A stretch of DNA of 64,000 nucleotides from NCBI RefSeq assembly GCF_037975245.1, contig NC_092567.1, positions 5,960,214-6,024,213 of the forward strand, given 5' to 3'. Both the position numbers and the translations under genes were made by a program. The DNA is from Apostichopus japonicus. Lineage: Eukaryota; Echinodermata; Holothuroidea; Aspidochirotida; Stichopodidae. This document shows, piece after piece, positions 39,201 through 51,400 of the stretch; positions within the stretch are counted from its first letter, which is position 1; every line of letters begins with the position of its first letter. The notes under the pieces are model-generated. The model ran no database searches. It was given only the letters and a program-made list of their open reading frames with translations, and was not told the DNA's origin.

Positions 39201-41265
39201 TAAACATGATGAACATCCTCCGATGATCAATCACCACCCAAGCCCGAATTAAATCAGTGTTCCATCAGCGTTATCTATAAACAGAGCATACAGATCTAGC
39301 GTATCTAATAAGTTCCCATAATCCATTATATAGGCATATACAGGCTTTTTACCACTGAATTTACTTGACAGTGGTAATTGTCGAACGTTTATTTCCAGTT
39401 TGAAGATGACAGAAATTATAATGATTAATTCCTGTTAAGTTTTATTTATTTAATTTCCTTTTTAAACATGACATTATTATACTTGAAAGAAATTGGTACT
39501 TTATGAACTTTTTTATTCTCCGCCCCAAATAGCGTAGTATTAATTGTGAACTGGTACATGTTTTTCTCCAACAGACCTATATTAGTTGTAAGTAAGGTTT
39601 AACGATACTTTTAAAACTAAAGATAAAGCTATTTCCTCGGGTATTTTTTACAGCCAACGCTTTGCAACTAAGAAGTTCCTAAATACTTAATCTGTGGATA
39701 AAAAACCTCATGATGATATTTCTATTCGTGATCTCATTAACACTATCGGTATTACGTAGGACTATAAACCTAGTCCGCTGGTATTTAGTAGCAAACTCAA
39801 CGGATTCGAGGTGAAATGTTTTTTTTTTTAATAAACATTATAATAAGTCCTTCCCCGTCCCTACCGATCCTGCTTAAACATTCTTATGTGATGTGTTCGT
39901 TTCTAGTTTAAATGATAGGCTCAAGTGTCGAGAATGTCTGACCACCTCATTATTTACAGAAACTAATGTAATGTTAGCGTACAGTGAGACACTTGACTGC
40001 GGTATCACAAGGGATGCACTTATAATATGTATGTTTTATTTCACATTATTCATTAAAAATTGTTATTGAAAGAAGAAAGGAAAACATAATTTATAGTATC
40101 TATATTTCAATGTTTATTTTGAACTTACGGAGCTTTAAACAGAAATTGCTAAATACAAGTTATCAGTAACAACTTTGCCTAAATGCTGCATTCTGCGTTG
40201 AATGTTTCACCATCCGTTAATATGTATTGTGCAACTGACCTTTACAAGTACAACAACGTACCTAAATAAACGAATATATATGATACTGCAATCTACTAAA
40301 ATAAATACAAGTGAAAGAGTTCGCACAATAATGCATTACTTTTAACTGTGTGGGACACAGACTTATCTGTACTGGACTAAACGCTTCGCTATTTGGGAGC
40401 AACCAACTGGTTGTTAATTGTAACCATTAGTAGGTCTCATAGTGTGTGAGTATGAATAAATGAAACGATACAACAAACTCAAAATACAGATGGAAAAGTT
40501 TTCAGGAAGTGAATAAGAATAATTTAATCGCACTAATGATAAAGAGGTCGCGACGAGGAGAGCATCGAACGCACATTTGTAATAGCTAAAGTGTTACTTT
40601 CTTGGATATCCACGTTATTTATTTTTATAGTAATCAACGTTAAATATAATTGTTTTGTGCTTTATTGTGGATTACACTGGAGCATAATGAATCAGACTTG
40701 GTATTATTGTATATAGTCAATATATAGTTCATTATACGCAAAACGACGATTTTCGCAACATTGTTATGATTAGTTTGAAAATGGTAGATGGAAGACTTCT
40801 TAAATCATATAAAAGATTTAATGGAAGTAAGAAACTGGTAACTTCATCCATGTGAGTATGTCATCACATTATATTATGTTTCTGTACGTATTATTACATC
40901 ATGAATGTTTTTCTTCTCACGGAAAATAGTCATTTCTATTATTTCGACGTACTTATTTCAAGATCCAGACTAAGTTTAGCAAATAATATAGAGTAATAGA
41001 TTGTTTCACAAAACATTATCCCTCCATTTACTAGAAGTAATCCTATTATGTTTTCTCTCTTCTAGTAAAATTCCACCATCCGACAAATACTATCATGAAC
41101 CATAAACTATGTTTACAAAGCGCCCTCAATTTGGTATACTATGACATGGGGCTTATGATGATTATGTAAATATTGAATAAATATTAATCTTACGTTATCA
41201 ATTTGTCAATAAAACCACCCTCCCTATAAGGGTCATAAACAGACTTTAAGTCTGGTCCAATACCC
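36211..41265. other. Long gene-free stretch
   Basis: About 5 kb of AT-rich DNA with no supported gene, RNA or complete mobile element. Two spots with donor-like ends were considered weak and not called as exons: a 63-codon frame ending near 38932 before GTAAGT, and a frame at about 40780-40852 before GTGAGT. A TGACGTCA lies at 36265. Confidence 0.4.
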
Positions 41266-41940
41266 TGGCGAGTGTTGTTAGTAAGTAAATGTCAGCACAA
41301 AGTTCACAAAACTTGTTGTTGACATTGTGTAAATATATCTTTATTGCTTACAATAAGAGGAGAAGATAAGGTGACTAGGTTATTAAGTAGTCAGCTGAAA
41401 AAAAGATTAGCCAATCAGCGACAAGCAGATTTGATATAGTCGCTGATAATATTTACCTGTGACAATGATCAAACAAGTCACCCTCGGTACGTTTATTTTA
41501 TGGAAAAAACGTAAATTGGTACCTGGTACAAGACACGGATCCGCAAACTGGACGGGGGGGTGGGGGAGGGGATGTACACGTAGTTATTTGCAACACCTTC
41601 CGTGTAGACCAACTTATAGACCTCATTTATGTCAAATAACTATGCCTCAGAATATCACATTTCACGTCTAAAATGTTACTTTTCTGGGGAGCCTTTTCTC
41701 AATCCCGAATTCACCCGCAGGTCGATTGACAGCAGACGATGCAAGACAAATGTCAATACTTCGAAGCTATCCTTTACACATTACACTTGAAAGTACCGTA
41801 TATGCGATCATTATTCGTCTCTAAACATGCTATAGAGTAGTCGAATAATGGCCACTCATATCTATTATGCATTACTCTGCTACCCTAATATCATTCCCCT
41901 ATTTTACACATTATATTGTCTATTTATCCATTATTACTGT
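41266..41940 (+). repeat. Low-copy repeat, copy 1 of 3
   Basis: Shared words with copies at 44020-44535 and 45820-46265: AGTAAATG(T/G)CAG, AAGTTCACAA, CTTGTTG, TTAGCCAATCAG.GACAAGCAGA, GATAATATTTAC, and later TTTACACATTATAT / TTATACATTATCT. Direct orientation, strongly diverged. Confidence 0.45.
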
Positions 41941-42884
41941 CTTGACAGGCTTTGAGTACTTTTGAAAGCATTTATTGAATTTAAACTATTGACATGCTTC
42001 CGTTCATTAAAATCCTGTTCAGATTAAAAGAGAAAGAGCAAGTAGTTTTGGCGGCTGGAACTGGACTGATCTGCTTTACAAATCTAAAAGTGTGGTTAGC
42101 TTGATCAATTGTAATCTTATTTTTAATATGATGTAAATATTCAGTACTATAGTCCCATTGTAAAATGTACATCATGAGTCATTGTTACTCATCAATATAT
42201 CATATTACTACCCTATGTATTTCAAACAGTGATTTATTGTAACATATTGACACGATCAACGTCACTCATACATTATTACCAAAGATTTCTTATAGAGCTT
42301 CTACGCTCGATATCTTTCTGCGTAGAAGCAACGTATTTGCAGTACTAGAAATAACTTACATGTGTAAAACAAATATAGTGTGTGTGTTCACTACAAATAT
42401 ATTGGGCTAATATCGATATCCGTATTCAAGTGGTTATCCCTTACACCCATCCTCTTATAATATGTACTATTTCCCTCTACATTGTTTACTAAACGACACA
42501 ATTGAAGATATATCACAATGTGTAGTTTGTAAACTACGTCTAAATGAAACTTAAACAAATTTACACACAAATGTGTGTCAACGACATGGTGAATAGTGTA
42601 AAACAGCATGAGCACAATCTGGACGAATAGAAGTGGAATAACAAGAAGAATATGATACATAAAATAAGAATTTAGAGTTGGAAGTACGTTGCGACTACTC
42701 TAAAATGTTTCAAGTTTCTAGATCTGCGGTAAATCTTTATTTTAGAGGGCGCTAGACAATTTCCCTAGGTCAGTCTCTTCGCGGAAGTTCTTTCGGAAAT
42801 ACTTCCGTGGCTTCTTATATCTTTGCTTTTTGTTGCTGTTGTTGTTGTTGAATTTTTCTTCCGCCGAGAATAAACTAATGAGTG

Positions 42885-43022
42885 CGGTTACGAACATTAA
42901 AACTGCTGTTGTTGTTAAATATAATCTGATAGTGTCATATATGCACTAACTAGCTTTAAAACTGCCCTTATTGGTAAAAATAATCTGATAGTGTTATATA
43001 TAAACGAACCAGCTTTAGGAGA
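42885..43022 (+). repeat. Diverged 66 bp tandem duplication
   Basis: AAAACTGC(TGTTGTT/CCTTATT)GGTTAAA-like starts are each followed by TATAATCTGATAGTGT(C/T)ATATAT, a short variable part and (A/C)CTAGCTTTA. Units begin near 42898 and 42957. No coding signal. Confidence 0.5.
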
Positions 43023-44019
43023 GAACAGATCATGTATTATTTTATTTCAGATTCCAGATAGTCAGCTCGCGCATACACAGCAACGAGGCTCGAAGTGATC
43101 TGTTAACACGGTATATGGCCCTGGATTTCCTTTTTTTTTTTTTCTTTTTTTTTTTGGTGGGGGGAGGGGGTTGGTTGGTTTTCTATTAATTATCTTAGTG
43201 AATGTGTCGGCATTGGAAAGGGGCCTTACGAAGAGGAGTTACTCATTTGAAACTTCTACCTCATTACGGGTGCTTAGTTGCAAATGGTGTTAGATATACA
43301 GGAGAAGACAATGATCAAAATCATTCACTTTCTTTTCTACACCTCTGCGTCGTCATACAAATTCACCCTGCGTGTTCGTATGCTTGTGAGTGTTGTTCAT
43401 TAACGACATCGTATTATTTTAAAGCATAGTTTTGTACACTGTACAGATAACGCACATTATGACCAACAGTCTGGACTCTACTAGGACCTATAAGACAGCA
43501 CCCTCGGATAGGACGCTGGAGAGCCCCATTGAAATCAAAATGACTCGATCAAATATCAAACGACTTTTATACTGTGAGTTCATTACATGGCGTGTAGAAC
43601 TTCAAGTTCATCATTTCTTGCGAGACAATAATAATCAACATATCTATTTAATGTGACAATGTTTCAGCAACTTGATCCTTCAAATGTTTATATGTATTCT
43701 AACAATAACCATCACTTTTACCATAACAAACCTAATCTAATATCTATAATTTAAAATCTTACAACAAGTATAAGGAGTCATTTATATTAGAAAAGAGCAT
43801 TTCATATTACAAAGAGGGGCACTTTTGTGAGTTGTAACTTTATTATTATAATTTAATTTTAATTAAAATTGTAAATTGAAATTTATTATCATTTAATTTC
43901 TTTTTTATTACTTAATATCTAACGTCCCCTCCCCCCCCCTCCCTCCCTCCACCAAACATATCGCTGTAAGTTTCATGTAAGTGCTCTGAATTAGTTCAAT
44001 ATTACTATATGGTTGTACC
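43023..44019. other. No gene recognised
   Basis: Contains a T-rich tract (43131-43157), a G-run and chance ORFs only. Confidence 0.45.
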
Positions 44020-44535
44020 AAAGGGCTGCCGTCGAAGTAAATGGCAGTAAAAAGTTCACAATGATACTTGTTGCTGCCACTATACAGTGTACATAATCTT
44101 CAGTAAGGTCAATGTGCAACAAAGACATGCTAAGTACTCTAAATAATCAACAGGAAAGGATAGCCAATCAGAGACAAGCAGAGTAGATTATGTATTTGAT
44201 AATATTTACATTTATATAATAAATATCAGACAATCACCCCTAATTGATCAATGGAAAGAGTATTATTACAGAGGAGGTTTATATACAAATATATATAAAC
44301 CACTTAAAACAAGTTAAGGTTAGGTTTAAGCTAACCAAGACATGACGAATTGGACATTTCATAGCTGTATATATCACATATCAAGTTTTGGTTTATTACC
44401 ATAAAGGTGTCATTGTCTATAATTTGCTATAAAACTCAAATAATGGTCATCCATGTCCACTATTTATAATTACAAATCTATTCCATTCTAAACATTTCCC
44501 TCTTTATACATTATCTATCTGAGCCCATTTTAAGC
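44020..44535 (+). repeat. Low-copy repeat, copy 2 of 3
   Basis: Diverged direct copy of 41266-41940. The clearest block is ATAATCTTCAGTA(A)GGTCAA to AGCCAATCAGAGACAAGCAG (44093-44185), which is closer to copy 3 than to copy 1. Confidence 0.45.
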
Positions 44536-45028
44536 CACTTGATAATCGGAATTATCCACTGTATCGGATTATCTGTGACATGATACACCCAATCAGACAT
44601 GGGCGTACACACGGGTCACCCCTTGTACCCATGGAAAATCTAAGCATTATACAAACAATTATACAAATAATTACTCAACATGATACGCTCCTGCACTCCG
44701 GAAAAATAATGTTTTCGATAAGACATGAATATCAGAGAAAATTCAAAATCTGAAAAGTGAAAATGACCCAGTTCAAGACCCAGGATTCCCAGCAGGGCAT
44801 AGAATACATTTCGGAGTAATTTAATTGCTTCCTCTAACAGGTGTTTTCGTGCTTTAAACTCTCTACAGACAGTGGAGTAGCCAGAAGGGTGGGAAACATG
44901 GGGTGGAGGCAGGGGAGTTTCCCCTACCACAAACATTTTCGAGGACGAAACGGGTTAAGAACTAAAACAAATATAAAGGCTAATAAACTTTTTTTTTGAT
45001 GAGGAATGAATATCATAAATAATCGATA

Positions 45029-45270
45029 ATTATGAGCAGGGTTGTCACCAGACCATTTTTAGAGCCGGGTGATCCGCGGGGTTAATTACAGTTAAGCTGC
45101 GTTTTGCACTGAATCGCGCTAATCTTTACCAAGTTACTTATTGGCGGTACTGTAGGCTAATTTGTGCCGGGCGGTAAGGCTGAAATTGACCTTGAGTACC
45201 GGGCGGAAATTTTGAGAGCTGGGTAGCACCGCCCGGCGCCGCCCGGCGTGGTGACAACCCTGATTATGAG
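45029..45270. mobile_element. hAT-type MITE, 226 bp, with 8 bp target duplication
   Basis: The element spans 45037-45262. It begins CAGGGTTGTCACCA and ends with the exact inverse TGGTGACAACCCTG, a perfect 14 bp terminal inverted repeat. ATTATGAG flanks it on both sides (45029-45036 and 45263-45270), an 8 bp target-site duplication typical of hAT elements. The interior is GC-rich with repeated GCCCGGC words and has no ORF, so it is non-autonomous. The perfect ends suggest a recent insertion. Confidence 0.93.
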
Positions 45271-45407
45271 AGAATATGAATTAGCCATTGAGTACACGTG
45301 CATGGATACATGGAATGATAACGGAATTGACCTCAGTTTTCATATTTTCTAATAAAACGAACGAACATAATTTGCCTATTGTGGTATGTTTATTTGGGTC
45401 CCACGTG

Positions 45408-45584
45408 ACCTATTCCTGTTCATTGTCTCCTTATACAGTGTCAGATGGTTTAATCGAGAAGGTGGAGGGGGAGGTTGGTGAACATCGAAGACAGTGGGAC
45501 ATGTATCAAAATATCGCTAAGATTATGTCCAAGATTATAATACGGAAGGAGTGGATGACAGGCCATGGCGTATGTGACATTTAA
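45408..45584 (+). CDS. Weak candidate exon, unknown
   Basis: After an acceptor-like TTGTCTCCTTATACAG (ending 45440), a frame reads VSDGLIEKVEGEVGEHRRQW and continues to a TAA at 45582. The charge pattern looks protein-like, but there is no recognisable family, and no partner exon was found. Confidence 0.2.
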   Translation, partial: TYSCSLSPYTVSDGLIEKVEGEVGEHRRQWDMYQNIAKIMSKIIIRKEWMTGHGVCDI

Positions 45585-45819
45585 TTTAAGGGGGAATACC
45601 GCCAACATCTTGGTGAGAAACTCTTCTCTGTGAAGTACGTATCAAAATTTCAGTAATTAGCGTTTACAACAAAGGAGCACTTTTTAATAACATATTTTCA
45701 TAAATTTTTCAACAAAATGGCACCTTTAATACTTGAAGGGAACTTTTATATTACAAAAATTGAAAAACGTTCTTATTTTATAAAAAAAGGAGCATTTTTT
45801 ATGATAGGAATCAATACCC

Positions 45820-46265
45820 AGGCAGACACAGTAAATGACAGAACAAGATTCGCAATATTGGTTGTTGTCATTGTATGACTTAGATAATCTTCAGTACGAT
45901 CATTATTTAAATGAGATATGCTAAGTAATTTAAACACAGGGATGATTAGCCAATCAAAGACAAGCAGAGTAGGTTAAGGTTCTCATAAAATTAACATACA
46001 ATAAAGACCTAACAATCGAATTCACTGAAAATGTATAATTATATCGATGTACACAACAAGATATAAAAGACTGAGAAATCCAAAGCTTTACCTGACACAT
46101 TACAATAATGGCGGTTATAACCATAATCAGTATACATCATTGGCAAGAAAAGTAGATTTATGGTCTTCCATATATACTTTTGTACACTTGGATTCAACTA
46201 CTTCCCTCAAACATGTCTCCTCTTTGACACATCCTATATACTTGAGCCCATTCTTAGCGTCTGTA
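45820..46265 (+). repeat. Low-copy repeat, copy 3 of 3
   Basis: Contains GATAATCTTCAGTACGATCA, ATATGCTAAGTAATTTAAAC and TTAGCCAATCAAAGACAAGC in the same order as copy 2, and later TTGAGCCCATTCTTAG, matching CTGAGCCCATTTTAAG of copy 2. Spacing and order are conserved despite divergence. Confidence 0.45.
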
Positions 46266-47160
46266 TACCTCGGTTAGTGTACTTGAGCGAATTCTCAGTC
46301 ACTCCATGCACCATATTAGAAATTTGCATGTGGTACCGGCTTGTCGTTTCTAATGTAAACAACATTTATATTTATGTCACTGATATATCACCTGCGTATA
46401 TGCCTGCCTATATACGAACTATTGTGTATTGTAAATGTGTTTCATCGTTAATATCTACAGTACCATAGCAACTGAAAGAATAGCAACACGAGCCTTCTTC
46501 CCTCCCCTACCCCTCCCATTCCTTTCCCTCCCCTCCCCTAAATTGTGTTGAAAATTGCTTGCGTTTTATAGAACACGCAAGCAAAGTCGTATGCATAAGA
46601 GTTGATGTGATGTAATGATAGCACCGTTTTGCATCTAAGCACTCTTACCGAAACACCTGACAAAAGGAGAGGGGGTGATCAGGGGGATACAGTCTGGGGG
46701 CCTCGCAATCGTATTGAGGGCCCGGGAAAATATGGAGGGGCTATACAAAAATATGGGATATGTGACCAGTGTAAAGAGAGGGACAGGCATTGTCCTCGGG
46801 GCCCGACCTGGCTCCCGACGCTCCTACAGTTGAGTGCGAAAGGGTGTGTGTGGGCGTGTGGGCCATGGCCCCATCTCGGATCGTCAGTCGGAGAGAAATG
46901 GTTCAGTCTTTGGATTTTTGCAATCAACCGGGTGAGATGTGAACCCTTTCTATGGTTGTATCATCACCCCTCGCTTTACTAAAGTATTTACAAAAATAAG
47001 TAACAAAAATTAGTAAAACATTGCGTTGAGAGTTACTTATATTGACCTGCTTACTAGTGTAACTATTCCTCAGAATGAACAATTTTTATGTCTAAATTTT
47101 CATTCTATTTTCCTGGGTGGAGGATCTCCACAACCAAACCTCATAACATTTTATAACCCA
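46266..47160. other. No gene recognised
   Basis: Includes a GC-rich patch (46670-46900) with overlapping open frames on both strands. Such double openness reflects composition, and no domain is visible. Confidence 0.4.
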
Positions 47161-48007
47161 GTACAGTCCCCCTACTCTATAAAGTACAGTCCCACTACTA
47201 TAAAGTACAGTCCCGATGCTCTATACCTTACAGTCCCCCTACTCTATAAAGTAAAGTCCCCGTACTATATATAATACAGTCTCCCTACATTATAAAGTAC
47301 AGTCCCACTACTCTATAAAGGAAAGTCTTCAACTATATAAAGTTCAGCCCCCCTACTCAATAAATTACAGTCCCCTACTCTATATAGTACAGTCCCATAA
47401 TGTATAAATTACAGTCCCCCGACTCTAAAAATTACAGTCCCCCTACTCTATAAAGTACAGTGCCTTACTTTGTAAAGTACAGTCCCCTACTCTATAAATT
47501 ACAGTCTCCTACTCTATAAAGCACAGCCTCCTACTCTATAAATTACCGACCCCCTACTCTAGATAGTCCCTTACTGAATATAGTGTACAGTCCCCTACTG
47601 TATAAAGTAAAGTCCCTCGACTCTAAAAAGTACAGTCTCCCTACATTATAAAGCACAGTCCCACTACTCTATAAAGGAAAGTCTTCAACTCTATAAAGTT
47701 CAGCCCCCTACTCCATAAATTACAGTCCCCTACTCTATATAGTACAGTCCCATAATGTATAAATTACAGTCCCCCTATATTATAAAGTACAGTCCCACTA
47801 CTCTATACAGTACAGTCTCCTACTTACAGACCCCTTACTCTATATAGTACAGTCCCTTACTGTATAAAGTACTGTCCCCGACTCTATATAGTACAGTCCC
47901 CCTACTATATCAAGTACAGTCCCCCTACTTTATACAGTACAGTCCCCTACTCTATAAATTACAGTCCCCGACTCTATATAGTACAGTGCCCATACTCTAT
48001 AAAGTCC
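47161..48007 (+). repeat. About 22 bp minisatellite with 356 bp higher-order period
   Basis: About 38 variants of a unit like TACAGTCCCCCTACTCTATAAAG run head to tail. A block of about 135 bases beginning CTCCCTACATTATAAAG at 47281 recurs nearly unchanged at 47637, including rare variants (GGAAAGTCTTCAACT, CAGTCCCATAATGTATAAAT). Part of the array therefore grew by duplicating multi-unit blocks. Confidence 0.92.
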
Positions 48008-48459
48008 GTGATCCGCATCTGCTTCTAACTTATCAGTAGGGAGTTTTCATTCCCACCACCCCCCCCCCCACACACACACAAACACAGCTTTCATATCCTC
48101 TGCACGCCACTGCGCTATTGCACCATACTATGGTCTAACTGGAGCATTGTAAAGTTTTTGGAATGAAAGAAAAGTGATATTCTCATTTTTCTCAAACGAT
48201 TTAGAAATTAATTGGACAATATCTAAACCTTTTCATACAAATACAGAGCATTGATGATGACTTTAACTATAACTGAGTTATTCCGTTCATTGAAATCCTG
48301 TCTTACTGAAGTCTATCAACAACAAAGAACTGACAGGAACGATCAATTTGAATAGAAAAAACATTGTTTGGTTCTAGAACGGGACTCGAAACACGGACCC
48401 TTGCAATCCTAATGTTACTTGTTAGAATCTCGCTCTAGCTCCTTACACTACACACTATT

Positions 48460-48600
48460 TTGTCAAATTGTTTATAATTTCTTTACTTTGTCCATATTAG
48501 TTTAATGAACAGCGGTTTAACGTTTTTTTTTTCATAAACGAATCTATAGTTTCTTTTCAAGATATATTCAGAGTTGTAGTTTCATTCACACAGTTTACGT
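48460..48600 (+). repeat. Diverged repeat pair with 50428-50560
   Basis: TTTGTCAAATTGT(T/A)TATAATTTCTTT, then a TTTGT..ATATT word and TTTCTT(T/G)TCAAGA(T/C)ATATTCAGA occur in the same order in both places, about 1.97 kb apart in direct orientation. Confidence 0.5.
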
Positions 48601-49014
48601 GCTTTACAGGCATATTAAGCACATAGGACAAAGTACATCGGAAACTTACAATGGTTTCGTATTAATAGACTTAACTGAGAGCAATGCATATACGTACAGC
48701 AGGAACCTTTGAACGTCTGATATGACAGAATAAACACAACAAGGCATAAATATCAGATATGAATTGTATCATCAAATAAAGTCTTTGATTGTGTAAACTA
48801 TAAAACATGAACTTTGAAACCAGTTACAACTATAGACTGATTCCTACCGATATCTATTTAGCGTCCAGGATCGTATGTTAGAACGTCACATGACATACAC
48901 GACGCCATCTTGTCAATTGAATGTTCTTCATTCCTGTTTCCGTATGTTCTTCTTTCGTGATTTTCATCTGTTATTTTAAGGATTAAAGGATTCTAGACTT
49001 AAATTATACTCTGG

Positions 49015-49045
49015 ATGATAAACCTACAAAGTGATGATCGTACTG
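49015..49045 (+). CDS. Candidate first coding exon of the NACHT gene
   Basis: ATG at 49015 opens MINLQSDDRT plus one base of a split codon, and a consensus donor GTAAGTCA follows at 49046. It ends in phase 1, exactly what the NACHT exon acceptor at 52549 requires, so the joined codon would be GAG (Glu). The distance (3.5 kb) is normal. Support is limited to the splice motif and phase; an unseen exon between them (for a Death or CARD module) is possible. Confidence 0.35.
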
Positions 49046-49084
49046 GTAAGTCACGTACAGCAGACAGTAATGGTGTAAAGCTAT

Positions 49085-49130
49085 ATATGTACTGATATAC
49101 TAAACACGTCATTAATAACACAGGCTATGT
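49085..49130 (+). repeat. Orphan unit of the 40 bp minisatellite
   Basis: A single unit (TATGTACTGATATACTAAAC followed by ACGTCATTAATAACACAGGC) sits 1.4 kb upstream of the array at 50557. It may be the ancestral unit or a copy moved by gene conversion. Confidence 0.7.
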
Positions 49131-50556
49131 TAAATGTATGACATCAGCTTACTATATAAACATGGCGTCTTTAAAGCATTTTCAATTCATAAGAATTATA
49201 ATTCATGTCTGTATATGATCATATTTCAAGGTTGGTTTAAATATTTCATTAATTTGAAGGGAATAATCTAAAGCTCGTGTTAGTCAAACTATTATGATGT
49301 AAATCCTGGTTATTTAAAAGTTCATTCATGCTGTTACAGCATATCTCTTCCAACCAGAACATGTGCTATCCTTCCACTTTATTGCTGTCAGACCAGATCA
49401 TAAATATACTAACAGTGAGTCATTTCGAAACAGACATTTGTAATTATAATACTTTCATAGCAGGCCTTGCGCCTTTAGGCTTAGGTCCAACATAATTGAA
49501 TGCACCGGGATGGAAATCATTAATAGATTCCTCAAGGTATGGGCTTATTTTCAGCTTGCAATTATATGCATGAGATGGATGCATTTGTCTTACTTTCTAT
49601 CCGTACGGAACATGGAGTAAATCATGTGGGAAGAATATGGACCATTGAATCAGTTTTACTAAGATAAATCATGTGGGAAGTTCATGGAACATGGTATAAG
49701 TTTAAAAAAAACCTTACCCGGTGGAATGTGGTTATTGTCAGTAAAACCACAGTAAAACGTTACAGTATTCTTCAACTTTACAAACTTCCTGATAATTAGG
49801 AATAGTATTAAAACAATACAATAAACAGATTAAGTTCAAGAATTGAACTGATTTGTAATATTTTTTGTTTTGTATGATAGCAATCACGTGACTGATATTT
49901 TTGTTTTATCAGGGTGACCAGAACGATGCATTGTACATGTTATTTTACTGAAATTATTAAGGAACCGTTACTATTCTTTTCCTCTGTCCGAGTCTCAGTC
50001 GTGCCGCTTAAAGCAGCAGTTTAACTTAGGTTAACAATTTTAACCTGGTAGGCTGATATTATACACAAGTTTGTGTACTGATAACAGTGGGTCATCTTAA
50101 ATCTCTCTAATTTCAGAAAATAAAGATTACTGATGGAATAAGTCATAAACTTAACTTCATCCTCAACGATTACACTTCGTCACGTGCGCGCTTTATATTG
50201 CTATATTATACACATTAAATACTAAATTGAAAATGTTTTGTTAGTTTTGTCGAATAGGTCGACCTATGCACTTAGATTTGTTCAATCGTTTTCGAGAAGC
50301 GGCGAAAATTAATTAGTAAACTACAAGCACAGAGAACCCTGTCTATCTGTTGTCTCTTCTGGTGCTGCCATTCTACGTCTTCCGTGTGTCCTGAATAAAT
50401 ATGAGAACCCGGCAACATGACAATATCTACACTCTCTTTTGTCAAATTGTATATAATTTCTTTCAGTACTTTCATATTTGTTAATAAACATTGGTAGTAC
50501 GTTGTTTTCATTTTCGTAATCAAATCTGATGATTTCTTGTCAAGACATATTCAGAT

Positions 50557-51192
50557 AAACCCGTCATTAATAACATAGGCTATGTACTGATATACTAAAC
50601 ACATCATTAATAACACAGTCTATGTACTGATATACTAAACACTTCATTAATAACACAGGATATTAACTGATATACTAAACACGTCATTAATTACACATGC
50701 TATGTACTGATATACTAAACACGTTAATAATAACACAGGTTATGAACTGATAAACTAAACACGGCATTGATAACACAGGCTATGTACTCATATCCTAAAC
50801 ACGTTATTAATAACACAGGCTATGAACTGTTATACTAAACACATCATTAATAACACAGGCTATGTACTGATATAGTAAACGCGGCATTAATAACACAGGA
50901 TATGTACTGATATACTAAACACGTTATTAATAACACAGGTTATGTACTGATAAACTAAACTCGGCATTAATAACACAGGCTATGTAGCCTACTCATATAC
51001 TAAACACGTCATTAATAACACATGCTATGTACTGATATATTAAACACGTTTTTAATAACACAGATTATTTACTGATAAACTAAACACGGCATAAATGACA
51101 CAGGCTATGTACTTATATACTAAACACGGCATTAATAACACAGGCTATGTACTGATATACTAAACACGGCATTAATAACATAGGCTATGTAC
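50557..51192 (+). repeat. 40 bp minisatellite, about 16 copies
   Basis: Unit: TAATAACACAGGCTATGTAC then TGATATACTAAACACGTCAT, with recurrent variants (CGGCAT, CGTTAT, TGAACTGATA). It lies in the putative intron of the NACHT gene. No coding potential. Confidence 0.92.
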
Positions 51193-51284
51193 AGTTTTAA
51201 GACGTTGCTCTGTAAAACGAACTGACTTGCACATCAATACAAAGTGTTCTTGAACCTTGATCTGAAAATTAACAGCAACTACAA

Positions 51285-51400
51285 CACAATGCAGCATTTG
51301 AAGGTTAACGGAATGATGTCATTATTTAGATTCACTATTTTCCTCATATTAAAAAAAGACAGATTCAATGGGCAAGAGCTGTACTCAGACGACCCCTTTG
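51285..51400 (+). repeat. Diverged repeat pair with 52110-52245
   Basis: AAC.CAATGCAG, GGTTAACGG(A/G)A(T/C)GATGT, ATTATTTAGATTC.CTATTTT, ACAGATTC and ATGGGCA(A/G)G(A/G)GCTGTACTCA occur in both. Direct orientation, 0.85 kb apart. On the minus strand the second copy ends a 65-codon frame at a GTGAGT donor-like site, but no acceptor or family is recognised. Confidence 0.5.

Noticed and set aside
46629-46982. 117-codon GC-rich open frame and its antisense partner as a gene
   Set aside because: Both strands are open because of composition; no domain, no splice sites and no conservation signal.
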